Counted from the stretch's first letter, positions 8,071 through 18,604 are shown. The stretch: DNA of 53,673 nt from an uncultured Clostridia bacterium (GCA_944387535.1 CALXFI010000004.1:1-53673), one strand, 5' to 3'. Translations and numbers: made by a program. Notes: generated by a model not told the origin, from the letters alone.

Positions 8071-8685
8071 ATGAAAAATAATTATGTAAGTATTAACTTG
8101 AAAAAAGATGAAATAGTAATAAAATTAGATGAAAATGCAGAACAAGGGCAAATTATTTCTGTTTTGAGGAAAAAATTACCTGAACTAAAAAAGTTATATA
8201 AAGATGAAAAAACGCCAATAAAGGTTACAGGAAAAATATTAAAAAATAAAGAAATTGATGAAATACAAGCTTTAATAAAAGAAAAAATAGATGTAGAAAT
8301 AGATTTTGATATGCCAAAAAGCTTAGGGCTTTCTAGTATTAAGAGAGCTTTTGATAAAGAAATAGCAGTATCAGAAACAAAATTCCATAGAGGATCTTTA
8401 AGATCAGGACAAAAAATGGAAACAGAAGGAAGTTTAGTAATAATAGGCGATGTGAATTCCGGAGCAGAAGTAATGGCATCTGACAATATAGTTGTTTTAG
8501 GAGCGTTAAGAGGACTTGCTCATGCAGGAGCTAAAGGAAATAAACAAGCAATAATAGCTGCAGGATTATTTGATGCTGTACAGGTTAGAATAGCAAACAT
8601 AGTAAAAGAAATTAATCGCGATGAAGAACCACTACATAAGCAGGCATATCTTAGTGTAGTAGATGACAAAATAATAATAGAGTAA
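8071..8685 (+). CDS. minC: Septum site-determining protein MinC
   Basis: 204 residues. The N-terminal domain (1-95) is followed by a C-terminal beta-helix (about 105-200) with the signature GSLVIIGDVNSGAEVMASDNIVVLG, characteristic of MinC. MinC inhibits FtsZ ring assembly away from midcell and normally needs MinD for membrane targeting. ATG 8071 follows GGAAGGATG at normal spacing. In many Clostridia minD and minE follow directly; here the next genes are convergent and unrelated, so any MinD must be encoded elsewhere. Confidence 0.9.
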   Translation: MKNNYVSINLKKDEIVIKLDENAEQGQIISVLRKKLPELKKLYKDEKTPIKVTGKILKNKEIDEIQALIKEKIDVEIDFDMPKSLGLSSIKRAFDKEIAVSETKFHRGSLRSGQKMETEGSLVIIGDVNSGAEVMASDNIVVLGALRGLAHAGAKGNKQAIIAAGLFDAVQVRIANIVKEINRDEEPLHKQAYLSVVDDKIIIE

Positions 8686-8686
8686 A

Positions 8687-9085
8687 CTAACTTAACAATA
8701 GTAATATTAAAATTCCAAATAAAATTTCATCTTGTACATCTTCTTTATAAAGGAAAAATAATAAACCAATTATAATAAGGTCATCCAAATATAATTTTAT
8801 TCCCAATATTTCTACAACTGGAGTATTTAAATCAGACTCAAGTAATGCAGAAAGATTGATATTGGCAAAAGAATTATTTCTAGATGTCCTTTTTTTGTTA
8901 CTATATCTGTCCTCTTTTTCTTCTCCATTTTGGTCTTTGCTTTCTTTTATTTCTTCTTGGTTTTGATTTTTGTCATTTAAGTTATTATTAGAGCCATTTT
9001 GAATATCCCCATTATTTATATAATAATGAGGATAATGTCGACTATAATAATTTGGATAGAAAGGAGAAAAAGGGAAAATTGGCAT
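8687..9085 (-). CDS. Hypothetical protein with Pro/Tyr-rich N-terminus and hydrophobic C-terminus
   Basis: 132 residues, not recognised. The N-terminus (MPIFPFSPFYPNYYSRHYPH) is rich in Pro and Tyr. A central Asn/Glu/Lys-rich low-complexity stretch follows (about 30-70). The C-terminus has a hydrophobic part (about 88-132; LYLDDLIIIGLLFFLY and FGILILLLLS). Its ATG overlaps the stop codon of the preceding gene (TAATG-type), so the two are translationally coupled. It ends one base from the convergent minC stop. The two genes probably form one functional unit, possibly related to sporulation or the envelope, but that is a guess. Confidence 0.6.
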   Translation of the reverse strand: MPIFPFSPFYPNYYSRHYPHYYINNGDIQNGSNNNLNDKNQNQEEIKESKDQNGEEKEDRYSNKKRTSRNNSFANINLSALLESDLNTPVVEILGIKLYLDDLIIIGLLFFLYKEDVQDEILFGILILLLLS

Positions 9086-9531
9086 TATTTAGGCTCCTTA
9101 TTATCATTTTTTAAAATTTCTGCAATTTTAGCAAAGTTAAGAAGATTAGAATATTGGTCTAATTTTTCTTTTTTATTATCACGTAAATAAGGCTTTAAAG
9201 AAGCAAGTAAATTATTTCTTGGGTCATTTGTTGTATTCATTTTTTCCATGATAGTTTTCATTTTCATAATAGTATTCATATCAATATTACTAAAGTCAAA
9301 AGAATTTGAAGAAGTATTGCTAGTATTGTTATTAGTGTTATTGCTAGCATTATTTTCATTATTATTTGCATTAATATTGTTGTTATTACTGTTATTATTA
9401 TTCATTATAGAAGAGAAATTTTGTATCATTTCTGGAGGAATTTTAGAAATTAAATCTTTAACATCTCCATTTTTCATCATATCATTTAATTTATTCATTG
9501 TATTGTTATCTATATTAAAGTTATTATCCAA
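9085..9531 (-). CDS. Hypothetical Asn-rich protein
   Basis: About 148 residues, not recognised. A short N-terminal helix region (MNKLNDMMKNGDVKDLISKI) is followed by a long Asn/Ser/Thr low-complexity tract (about 45-80). The C-terminal region (TIMKMKTIMEKMNTTNDPRN … LLASLKPYLR … LDQYSNLLNFAKIAEIL) looks like a conserved folded domain. The start is set at TTG 9531 because GTG at 9540 lies within the ribosome binding site GAGGTG. It is the first gene of a two-gene unit. Confidence 0.55.
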   Translation of the reverse strand: MDNNFNIDNNTMNKLNDMMKNGDVKDLISKIPPEMIQNFSSIMNNNNSNNNNINANNNENNASNNTNNNTSNTSSNSFDFSNIDMNTIMKMKTIMEKMNTTNDPRNNLLASLKPYLRDNKKEKLDQYSNLLNFAKIAEILKNDNKEPK

Positions 9532-9698
9532 ATAAATCACCTCTACTTAAATATATGCAAATTGATCTTATCTATGAAATATAATATGAAGTTAAAATAT
9601 AAAACGTTACAATTACAACTAAAAATCATACAAAAAAGTGAAATTTTAACAGAAAAAGAAAAATTTACATAAAAAGTTCAAAAAAATAGATAAAAACC

Positions 9699-9727
9699 TT
9701 GAAAAATCTACCAATAAAGGTTATAAT
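9699..9727 (+). promoter_or_regulatory. Sigma-A type promoter of the first surface-protein unit
   Basis: TTGAAA 9699-9704, 17-base spacer, perfect TATAAT 9722-9727; the gene begins 37 bases later behind AAGGAGG. Confidence 0.7.
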
Positions 9728-9763
9728 AGTAAATAGAGGTATTATAAACTAAGGAGGTTTATT

Positions 9764-12700
9764 ATGAAGAGTAAAATTATAAAAATAATAACAGTAATGT
9801 TATTGTTAGTTACTCTAACAATGATTAATTTTATTTATGTTGGAGTAGGATTTGTGAGTTTAGCAGCTGAAAATATTTCTACAAATCATAGAAATATAGA
9901 ATATACAGCTGAACTTAAAAGTGAGACTCTATTAACATTAACAGTAACTGTAAAAAATGAAGGATATTTTAATGGAGAAATTACTTTAGAAAATAGTAAT
10001 TTTAGGTTAAAAAATTCCACAAGTGAATATGTAAATAAAATAGAAGGAAATAAAATACTATTAAATCAAATAAATGCTGGAAGTACAGCAAATATTGATG
10101 TAGAAATTGAACCTGTTAAAGATGATAGTTTAGATGCAGGTTTATTAACTGTTGCATCAAGTTTAAGATTAACAGGTATTTATAGAGATAGTACAGAAAA
10201 AGACATAAACATTGAAGCAACAAGAGAAGTTAAGCTAGAATATACTGAAAATAATAATGAAGATAGTGTAGAAAATACAGCAGAGGTAATAACAAATAAA
10301 ATAGTTAAAGTAGATGGTGAAGAAAAAAGAGTTATACAGATTTCTATGAATATGGGATTAAAAGAAAATAATTACCCAATAGAAGAAATAAGTGCAGATG
10401 TTACTTTACCAGAAACTGAAAATACTCCAGAAGTTGTAACAAAAGCTAATTTTAATACAATGTCACATTTTGAATATAACATTAATGACAACAAAGTAAA
10501 TTTACAATTTACTAATGAGCCAAATGATGAAAACAAAATTTTATGGAAAAAAACAGGATGTGAAAATGTAATTTTAACTTTAGTTTATAATAAAGATGAG
10601 AGTCTAGAAGGTGCAAGATTCCCAATAGAAGAAACTGTAAAATTATATAATGACAAAGAAATAAAAGTTTCAAATACAGTAGAAATAGGAGCAGAAGAGA
10701 AGGATTCTTTAATTCAAATAACTAATTCAGCTACAGAGAGTTCAATTTATAAAGGAAAAATAAATGCATCTTTGGATAGGGCATTTGAAACTAAAACGAA
10801 ATTAAGCATTAACTTAGCAAATAGTGAAGAGAATGCTTCTGTAAAAGAAGATGCAAGTTATTATAATTTGGCAGATGGTGAAACACTTGCTGCAAATGTT
10901 GTTTATAATAAAACAGCTATATCAAAGAATAGTTTTGATAAAATATTAGGACAAAACGGAAGTATAACAATATTAAATGAAAATGGTGTAGTATTAGGAA
11001 CAATAAATTCACAAACACAAGCAGATGAAAATGGCAATGTAGTAATTGACTATTTAGGAAAAGAACCATCAAGCATAGAAATAAGAACAACAATGCCAGT
11101 ATCTGAAGGAGATTTAGTATTTGTACATACAAAAACAATAAAAGCAGGGCAAGAAGAAATTACTAGAAATGCAGTAGAATTAGTATCAAATGCAACTATT
11201 AGTTATAATGAAACTGTAACAAATAGTATGGAAGCAAAAATAAAATTAGAAGAAGCAAAAACAGAAGCTAATTTAGAGGTAAATAAAGATACATTATCAA
11301 CAGTAATACCAAACGATATAGAAATAAGAGCAACTTTAAAGAGCAATCAAGAACAATATAACTTATATGAAAATCCAATAATTACTTTTGAATTACCAGA
11401 ACCAGTAGAAAATATTACAATAAATAGTGCAGATTTAGTTTATGAAACTGAATTATCTATTGCAAACTGTAGTACAGAAGGAAGAACAATTACGGTAGAA
11501 TTAACAGGAAAGCAAACAAGTTATAAAGAGCCTGGAATAGATGGAGCTATACTTGTTATAGATGCTACTGCAGTGGTAAATAGAAGAGTAGCAACACAAG
11601 ACTCAAAAGTGACAATGACAGTCCAAAATAAAGGAGAAATAATAACATCTGATAATGACATAAGAGTAGTTGCTCCAACAGATATGACAGTAATTCATTC
11701 TATTTCTAATTTAGGAGTAGAGACATTGGGAGAAGAGGACACAAAAGTAGTAACACTTGATAGAGGAACAGATGCAAAAGATTTACAAACACAAATAGAA
11801 GTAATAAATAATAATGAAAATGCTATGGAGAATGTAAAAGTTTTAGGTACATTTCCAACAAAAAGTAATGAAAATAATATAGATACAACTGTAACTCAAG
11901 GACTTGATGTTCAAGGAGTAGAAGGTGCAAAAGTATATTATACTGAAAATGAAAATGCAACAGATGATGTACAAAATGGAGAAAATGGATGGCAAGAAAA
12001 TATAACAGATGGTACTAAAGTTAAAAAGTATTTAATTGAAGTACCTACAATGGAATCTGGAGCAAGTGTATTTGCAACATATACAACAAATGTACCAGCT
12101 TCTCTAGAATATAATCAAGAAGCTAGCCAAGATTATACAGTAGATTACCAAAATTCAATAACAAAAGCTACAAATCAAATGAAAGCTACAAAAATAGACT
12201 TAGAAACAGGTATAGGACCGGATTTGGAAACAAAATTAACAACTAGTGTAGCAGGTTCAAATCAAAATAATGGTGGAACTGTTAAAAATGGTGAAGTTAT
12301 TAAATATAAAATAGAAGTTTCAAATGAAGGTAGCGTTGATATAAATAATGTATCAGTTAAAGGGATAGTACCAGATGGAACTACATTAGTAGAACCTGAA
12401 GATAACTTTGAATATACAGGAGCTTCATATTATAAAGAATTAAAAGATAGAGCCTATGAAGATACAATAGATACTTTAAAAGTAGGAGAAGTTGTAACAA
12501 AAGAATATGAAGTAAGAGTAAATAATGATACACAAGCAGGAACAAACTTAGTAAGCAAATCAAGTATAACTTATGGAGATGTAACTAAAGAGTCTGATGA
12601 GACAAGCTTAATTACAACAAGTGGAAATATTCGTGTAACTGTAAAAAGAGTAACAGATAGAAGTGTTGATTTATATGAAACAGGAGTAATTCAATATTTA

Positions 12701-14581
12701 GCTATAGTAGAAAATATTTCTGATAAAACACAAGATGATGTAACAGTTAAGACTAATTTACCAGATACTTTAGAAGTAACTAGATTAAATTTAATTACAA
12801 ATATGTCTTCAGAAGAAGTAACAAATGAAGAACTTCAAAGTGCAAATTCAGGAAATGAGACAGTAGGAGAACCAGTAGAAGTTACAGAGGATGAATTAAC
12901 TTCAAATAATAGTGATAATTCTACTTCAGAATTAATAGATTATCAAGATGAAATAAATATAGGTTCATTAGAACCAGGACAAAATAAAGTATTAAGCTAT
13001 GACATGAGGATTGATAAATTAGAACAAACACCAGCAGTTGATTTCTCTGTAGTAGCAGATGTAGGAAGAGATGAATATCGTTCAAATGTAGTAACAGATG
13101 ATGTAAGAAAAGTTGATATATCTTTATCAATGACAGCTAATCCGGATGGAAATTATTTAAAAGCTGGAGATACATTAAAATATACTATAAATATTAAAAA
13201 TAACGGAACTCAAGATATTAATGATTTAATATTAAAAGATAATATACCATCTAGTCTAACAGTAAATAAAGTAACATTTGATGGACAAGAAGTTACAGAA
13301 TTGTCAGGAACAAATAACATTGAAATAAGTGTAAACATTGCAGCAGGTTCTGAAAGTACATTAGAAATTGAAACAGTTGTTAATTTCTCCGAAGGAAGAA
13401 ATGAAGCAGAAGCAATTACAAATGTTGCACATGCAGAAGTGTTAGCAGAAACAGTTGCTACAACACCAGAGATTACACATATAATTGAAGCAAATGAAAA
13501 TCAAGGTGGAGCAACTGAAAATCCAGGAGAAAATAATGGAAGCAATAATGATGTAGCAAATGGAAATGGAATTATAACAGGTGTTGCATGGTTTGACGAA
13601 AATGCAAATGGACAAAAAGATAGTGGAGAAAAATTAATAAGCGGAGTAAAAGTGAAATTATATAATACACAAACAAATAATTTAGTAAGAAAACAAGATG
13701 GAAGTGTATTAGAAACAACAACTAATGAAAATGGTGTATATGTACTAGACCATATAGCAAAAGGAAACTATATTGTAATATTTGATTATGATAATTCAGC
13801 ATATACTTTAACAAAATATAAAGCAGAAGGCGTAAGTGAGACAAACAATTCAGATGCAATGATGAAAGATTTGGAATTAGACGGACAAACTCAAAATGTT
13901 GCATCAACAGATATCTTAAATATGAATGAAGGAAATATTTCAGATATTAATATAGGATTTGTAAAATTACAAAACTTTGATTTAAAACTTGAAAAATTTG
14001 TTAGCAAAATAGTTATACAAGATTCAAGTGGAAGTACAGTAAAAGAATACAATGATGAAACTTTAGCAAGAGCAGAGCTAGACGCAAAAAGAGTAAATGG
14101 AGCAACAGTATTAATAGAATATAAAATTAGAGTAACTAACCAGGGAGAAGTAGACGGATATGTTAGAAGCATTGTAGATTATATGCCAAATGACTTAAAA
14201 TTTAGCTCAGAAATGAATAAAGATTGGTATCAAACTTCAGATGGACTATATAATGCAAGTCTAGCAAATGACGTAATTAAACCAGGAGAATCAAAAGAAG
14301 TAACATTAACATTGACTAAGAATATGACAGATGATAATTTAGGTTTAATTAACAATACAGCAGAGATAAAAGAAATCTATAATGAACTAGGATTAGCAGA
14401 TAGTAATTCAACACCAGGAAATAGAGCAAATGGTGAAAATGATATGGGTTCAGCAGATGTGCTTTTAGGACTTAGAACAGGTGGAGCAGTCTATATTGGA
14501 ATAACTATAGCAGTAGTTGTAGTTCTAGGAGCAATAGTTTTCATAGTAATTAAAAGAAGAAAAAATAAAGAGGAAATATAG
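9764..14581 (+). CDS. Giant cell-surface protein with DUF11 and SdrD B-like repeats
   Basis: 1605 residues. Signal peptide about 1-35 (ending near VSLAAEN). A long beta-rich, Thr/Asn/Glu-rich extracellular region follows. DUF11-type modules lie near residues 812-950 (GEVIKYKIEVSNEGSVDINN) and 1112-1170 (GDTLKYTINIKNNGTQDIND). An SdrD/Cna B-like domain is at about 1269-1370 (ITGVAWFDENANGQKDSGEK). A final module ends in TPGNRANGENDMGSADVLLG. The C-terminus has GLRTGG, a membrane helix (about 1574-1596) and KRRKNKEEI, a sorting-signal-like layout without a canonical LPXTG. It is the paralogue of the first half of the fusion at 18867. Likely a wall- or membrane-anchored structural or adhesive protein; the ligand is unknown. 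Confidence 0.85.
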   Translation: MKSKIIKIITVMLLLVTLTMINFIYVGVGFVSLAAENISTNHRNIEYTAELKSETLLTLTVTVKNEGYFNGEITLENSNFRLKNSTSEYVNKIEGNKILLNQINAGSTANIDVEIEPVKDDSLDAGLLTVASSLRLTGIYRDSTEKDINIEATREVKLEYTENNNEDSVENTAEVITNKIVKVDGEEKRVIQISMNMGLKENNYPIEEISADVTLPETENTPEVVTKANFNTMSHFEYNINDNKVNLQFTNEPNDENKILWKKTGCENVILTLVYNKDESLEGARFPIEETVKLYNDKEIKVSNTVEIGAEEKDSLIQITNSATESSIYKGKINASLDRAFETKTKLSINLANSEENASVKEDASYYNLADGETLAANVVYNKTAISKNSFDKILGQNGSITILNENGVVLGTINSQTQADENGNVVIDYLGKEPSSIEIRTTMPVSEGDLVFVHTKTIKAGQEEITRNAVELVSNATISYNETVTNSMEAKIKLEEAKTEANLEVNKDTLSTVIPNDIEIRATLKSNQEQYNLYENPIITFELPEPVENITINSADLVYETELSIANCSTEGRTITVELTGKQTSYKEPGIDGAILVIDATAVVNRRVATQDSKVTMTVQNKGEIITSDNDIRVVAPTDMTVIHSISNLGVETLGEEDTKVVTLDRGTDAKDLQTQIEVINNNENAMENVKVLGTFPTKSNENNIDTTVTQGLDVQGVEGAKVYYTENENATDDVQNGENGWQENITDGTKVKKYLIEVPTMESGASVFATYTTNVPASLEYNQEASQDYTVDYQNSITKATNQMKATKIDLETGIGPDLETKLTTSVAGSNQNNGGTVKNGEVIKYKIEVSNEGSVDINNVSVKGIVPDGTTLVEPEDNFEYTGASYYKELKDRAYEDTIDTLKVGEVVTKEYEVRVNNDTQAGTNLVSKSSITYGDVTKESDETSLITTSGNIRVTVKRVTDRSVDLYETGVIQYLAIVENISDKTQDDVTVKTNLPDTLEVTRLNLITNMSSEEVTNEELQSANSGNETVGEPVEVTEDELTSNNSDNSTSELIDYQDEINIGSLEPGQNKVLSYDMRIDKLEQTPAVDFSVVADVGRDEYRSNVVTDDVRKVDISLSMTANPDGNYLKAGDTLKYTINIKNNGTQDINDLILKDNIPSSLTVNKVTFDGQEVTELSGTNNIEISVNIAAGSESTLEIETVVNFSEGRNEAEAITNVAHAEVLAETVATTPEITHIIEANENQGGATENPGENNGSNNDVANGNGIITGVAWFDENANGQKDSGEKLISGVKVKLYNTQTNNLVRKQDGSVLETTTNENGVYVLDHIAKGNYIVIFDYDNSAYTLTKYKAEGVSETNNSDAMMKDLELDGQTQNVASTDILNMNEGNISDINIGFVKLQNFDLKLEKFVSKIVIQDSSGSTVKEYNDETLARAELDAKRVNGATVLIEYKIRVTNQGEVDGYVRSIVDYMPNDLKFSSEMNKDWYQTSDGLYNASLANDVIKPGESKEVTLTLTKNMTDDNLGLINNTAEIKEIYNELGLADSNSTPGNRANGENDMGSADVLLGLRTGGAVYIGITIAVVVVLGAIVFIVIKRRKNKEEI

Positions 14582-14604
14582 AAAGAAAGGAGGGAGAGGT
14601 TTTG

Positions 14605-17600
14605 ATGAATAGATTAAAGAAAATAGCAATTAGTATTGCAATAACAATAATAGCTATATTAGGAATTGCAACAATGTCAGAGGCTTATTATGTAGGTCAA
14701 AAAGTAACAATAACAAGTAGCCAATATTATAATAGTAGCAATATATTTTGTATGGAGCATGGACAAGCAATTAGTAATATTATGAGATTTAGAGTTATAT
14801 CAAATGTAAGAATAGAAGGAACAAAATCAACAGACCATACAGGAAAAACAATAGACCATTGGGATAATGCAAAACTTGCTTATATATTGTCTCAAAATAA
14901 TGGTTCAGTGAAATGGACAGGACCTGTTGCAAATGCTATTTGGAATTTTGGTTACACTTGGATGAAAGATGTTGGCCAATACCATGCAGGGTTATATTTA
15001 GGATTTGCAGGTAGTAGAAGAGGAGATTATTCAAGTTGGGTAGATAGCGGAGCTAATGATTATGCAAATAGCATAGCAAATGGTACTAATATAACAGATA
15101 ATACTAATAAAGATAATATTCAAGTAGTAGCATATCAAAAAGATGGAAAAAGTTATATGAGAATAGGACCATTTAATTGGACTTTTGGAGGAACAATAAC
15201 AGATGTAAATGTATATGATCAAGATTCTAATCCAGTATCTGAAAAACTATTTAGCAGTTTTTCAGGAACAACAGAAAACTTCTTTGATGTTAGTGGCATA
15301 AAATCAGGAACTGATTTTTACATTTCAATTCCACTAGATGGAACTGTTACAAGAATAACTAAAATTACTGGTAATATGCAAATGCAATTAAAAGGAGTAA
15401 ACATATGGTTCTTAGAAGCAACAAATGGATATATACAAAACATGTTAATTAGAGAACCTTATACTACTACTGATAATGTAGAAATAAACTTCGATTATGA
15501 TATACCTACAACAGGACGTTTAAGAGTAATAAAGGTAAATAAAGATAATCATGAATTTAAATTACCAGGAGTAGGATTCTATATTATGAATCAAGATATA
15601 GGAAAATATGTAAAGCAAGATGAAAATGGTAATATTACATATGTAGATACGAAAGAGGAAGCAACAGAGTTTATAACTGATGAAAATGGAGAAATTTATA
15701 TTGAAAATTTGGTAATAGGTACATATGTAGCATATGAGACACAAAATCCAAATTATGGATATGAATTTTTAACAGATGGTCAAGTAACTCAAGTTATTGC
15801 AGATGAAACAACAGAGTTTATGATAGAAAATAAACAAATCTATGTAAAATTATCAGGAATTGTATGGGTAGATAAAATATCAGGAAAACAATCAGTTAGA
15901 AATGATTTGTTTAAAGATAATGACTATGACGATTCAGATATTTTATTAGATGGAATTACAGTAAGATTAAAAGATAGAACAACAGGTGAGACTGTAATGG
16001 AAGCAACGACAGCAGACGGTGGAGCATACTTATTTGAGGATGTTCTAATTGAAAAATTACAAGACTATTATATTGAATTTGAATATGACGGATTAACATA
16101 TACAAATGTAATTCCACATATAGATCGTGACAATGGATCTAAATCTGCAGAAAACCCTACAGTAAGAGATGAATTTAATAAAGACTTTAGTAAAATAGAG
16201 GGTGGAAATACAGAAGACACAGGTATTACTCTTGATGAAAATGGTAATAAAGTTTATGACTTAAGCTATAACTTAGATCAAAATGAACACACAGCAACAT
16301 TAATTAATAATGGACAATATTTAATTACAGGAAATACTGATGAAACTGGTTACAGTATTTGGGATCACTTTACATATGGTATGGAAGAAATAAAATGGAT
16401 TAACCAAGGTTTATATGAAAGAGAACAACCAGATATGGCATTAATCAAAGACTTACAAAATGTGAGAGTTGCAGTTAATGGATATCAACATGTATATGAT
16501 TATTCACAAAGATTTGTAAATCAAGGTGAATATGGTGATGGATTTAATGTTGGTGTAAAATTTGGTAACAAATATGGATCAATGTCATATACAAGAGCAA
16601 TTTATAAGGCTGATTATGAATATATAAATGAGGAAGATCCAAGTAGAGAATTAAAAGTTTATGCAACATATAGAATAGCTTTAAGAAATGAATCTACAAA
16701 CTTAATTAGTCAAATAAATAGTATAGTAGATTATTATGATAGTAACTATACACTTCTAAGAGCTGGAACAGCATTAGATGAAAATGGAAGCATAACAGGA
16801 AATGAACTTACTCATACAGATACTGCATATAATGATCAATATGCAAAAACTGTAATTGATACAAATACTAGATTAGAGCCACAAAGTACATCTGATATTT
16901 ATATAGAATTCCAATTAAGTAGAGAGCAAGTTGTAAACTTAATCAATGATGGAGAAGTTCTAGATAATGTTGTAGAAATAAATTCTTATTCTACATTTGA
17001 TGCAGATGGAAATGTATATGCAGGTATAGACAAAGATTCTAATCCAGCAAATGCAACCCCAGGAAATGAGGCAACATATCAAGATGATACAGATTCAGCA
17101 CCTGGATTTAAGCTAGAAGTTGCAGACGCAAGAAAGTTAGATGGTAAAGTATTCTTAGATGAAACTTCAGGAGAATTAATGACAGGTGAAATAAGACAAG
17201 GATCTGGAGCATATGAAGATGGTGAACCAGGTATTGAAGGTGTAGAGGTTACATTAACAGAAAATACAGGAAGTGGAAAAGTATATACTACTACAACTGA
17301 TAGTAATGGAGATTTCCAAATTACAGATTATATACCAGGTGATTATACATTAACATATACTTGGGGAGATGACACTTATACAGTACAAAACTATAAAGGA
17401 ACAGTATATGATAGTTCAAGAGACCAAACAAATAAACAATGGTTTAAGGAAGATGTAGATACAAGAAAAACAGATGCTATTGATGATTATGAATTAAGAC
17501 AGAAAATTGATGATGAAATTAAGCATATAACAAATAATACTCAAGTCACAATAAACAAAATGAATTCTACAACTCCAACAATGGGAATTGGAGTAGAATA

Positions 17601-18513
17601 TGATAGTGTTTATACAGCATCTTCAGGAGATAGGTATACTTACGAAATTCATAATGTTGATTTTGGTATAGTGGAAAGAGCAAGACAAAAATTAGCAATG
17701 ACTAAGAGAGTAAAAACAGTAAAAGTAACACTCGCAAATGGTCAAGTAATAATGGACGCAACATTTGATGAAGATGGTAATATAATAGGACAAACAAATC
17801 ACATAACTCATATGGGACCATCAGAGACTGCAAGTCCTCAAAATGGATATGTAAGACTTGAAATAGATAATGAAATAGTTCAAGGAGCAACATTAGAGGT
17901 AAGTTATGAAATAAAAGCTACAAACCTAAGTGAGCTAGATTACTTATCTGAAAACTACTATAAATATGGAATTGTAGAAGGAGACGTTGTAACAATAACT
18001 CCATCAGCTATAATAGATTACCTAGATAATGATTGGGCATTTGATAGGGAAGCAAATCAAGATTGGCAAGTTAAAACACCAGACGAGATTAAAGATATAG
18101 TAGCAGATGTTGTATATAATAATGAAAATTCTACTATAAATGAAAAGATTATTCTTTATACAGAAAGTTTAAAAGAACATAATTTAAAACCAACTGAAGC
18201 GGCAGCAGCAGATTTATCAGTATCTAAATTATTATCAACAGCAAATGAGACTTATGTTGATAACGAAACAGAAGTTGTAACATTAGATAAGACAGGAGGA
18301 GCTAAGCCAGATGAAATACCAGGAAATTATATTCCAGGTAGTGGACATACAGAAATTGATGACAATATGGCAGAAACAGTTATTGTTACACCATCAACAG
18401 GTAATAACTTAGCATTTATAGTACCAACTATAGTTGGTGTAGTTGCATTAGTTATCTTAGGAGTTGGAGTATTCTTAATTAAGAAAAGAGCTCTAGGAAA
18501 TAAAGACAAATAA
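14605..18513 (+). CDS. Giant cell-surface protein with thioester-like domain and Cna B-like repeats
   Basis: 1302 residues from ATG 14605 (TTG 14602 is an alternative), behind AAGGAGGG. Signal peptide about 1-27 (ATMSEA|YY). The N-terminal domain resembles the Cys-Gln thioester adhesin domain: FCMEHG carries the Cys (about residue 49), but the second motif reads PVANAIW where TQxA(I/V)W is expected, so the bond-forming Gln appears absent. Then come an SpaA-like domain (GRLRVIKVNKDNHEFKLPGV, about 303) and SdrD B-like domains (LSGIVWVDKISGKQ and LDGKVFLDETSGE). The C-terminus has TPSTG (about 1262), a membrane helix and KKRALGNKDK, resembling the (S/P)PXTG sorting signals of some Clostridia. 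It starts 23 bases after the previous gene, so the pair is probably co-expressed. Paralogue of the second half of the fusion at 18867. Confidence 0.85.
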   Translation: MNRLKKIAISIAITIIAILGIATMSEAYYVGQKVTITSSQYYNSSNIFCMEHGQAISNIMRFRVISNVRIEGTKSTDHTGKTIDHWDNAKLAYILSQNNGSVKWTGPVANAIWNFGYTWMKDVGQYHAGLYLGFAGSRRGDYSSWVDSGANDYANSIANGTNITDNTNKDNIQVVAYQKDGKSYMRIGPFNWTFGGTITDVNVYDQDSNPVSEKLFSSFSGTTENFFDVSGIKSGTDFYISIPLDGTVTRITKITGNMQMQLKGVNIWFLEATNGYIQNMLIREPYTTTDNVEINFDYDIPTTGRLRVIKVNKDNHEFKLPGVGFYIMNQDIGKYVKQDENGNITYVDTKEEATEFITDENGEIYIENLVIGTYVAYETQNPNYGYEFLTDGQVTQVIADETTEFMIENKQIYVKLSGIVWVDKISGKQSVRNDLFKDNDYDDSDILLDGITVRLKDRTTGETVMEATTADGGAYLFEDVLIEKLQDYYIEFEYDGLTYTNVIPHIDRDNGSKSAENPTVRDEFNKDFSKIEGGNTEDTGITLDENGNKVYDLSYNLDQNEHTATLINNGQYLITGNTDETGYSIWDHFTYGMEEIKWINQGLYEREQPDMALIKDLQNVRVAVNGYQHVYDYSQRFVNQGEYGDGFNVGVKFGNKYGSMSYTRAIYKADYEYINEEDPSRELKVYATYRIALRNESTNLISQINSIVDYYDSNYTLLRAGTALDENGSITGNELTHTDTAYNDQYAKTVIDTNTRLEPQSTSDIYIEFQLSREQVVNLINDGEVLDNVVEINSYSTFDADGNVYAGIDKDSNPANATPGNEATYQDDTDSAPGFKLEVADARKLDGKVFLDETSGELMTGEIRQGSGAYEDGEPGIEGVEVTLTENTGSGKVYTTTTDSNGDFQITDYIPGDYTLTYTWGDDTYTVQNYKGTVYDSSRDQTNKQWFKEDVDTRKTDAIDDYELRQKIDDEIKHITNNTQVTINKMNSTTPTMGIGVEYDSVYTASSGDRYTYEIHNVDFGIVERARQKLAMTKRVKTVKVTLANGQVIMDATFDEDGNIIGQTNHITHMGPSETASPQNGYVRLEIDNEIVQGATLEVSYEIKATNLSELDYLSENYYKYGIVEGDVVTITPSAIIDYLDNDWAFDREANQDWQVKTPDEIKDIVADVVYNNENSTINEKIILYTESLKEHNLKPTEAAAADLSVSKLLSTANETYVDNETEVVTLDKTGGAKPDEIPGNYIPGSGHTEIDDNMAETVIVTPSTGNNLAFIVPTIVGVVALVILGVGVFLIKKRALGNKDK

Positions 18514-18570
18514 AATAAAGACAGATGAAAAAATCATAAAAAATAAGAACAGAATGATAAAAAGAAAAAA

Positions 18571-18604
18571 GAGGTAGAAATTTAAATTTTCTACTTCTTT
18601 TTTC
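18571..18604 (+). terminator. Rho-independent terminator after the first surface-protein pair
   Basis: GAGGTAGAAA… pairs with …TTTCTACTTC (18571-18597) and is followed by seven Ts. Confidence 0.8.

Noticed and set aside
9248-9535. Plus-strand ORF rich in Leu/Ile opposite the Asn-rich gene
   Set aside because: Antisense shadow of Asn-rich codons; no binding site.
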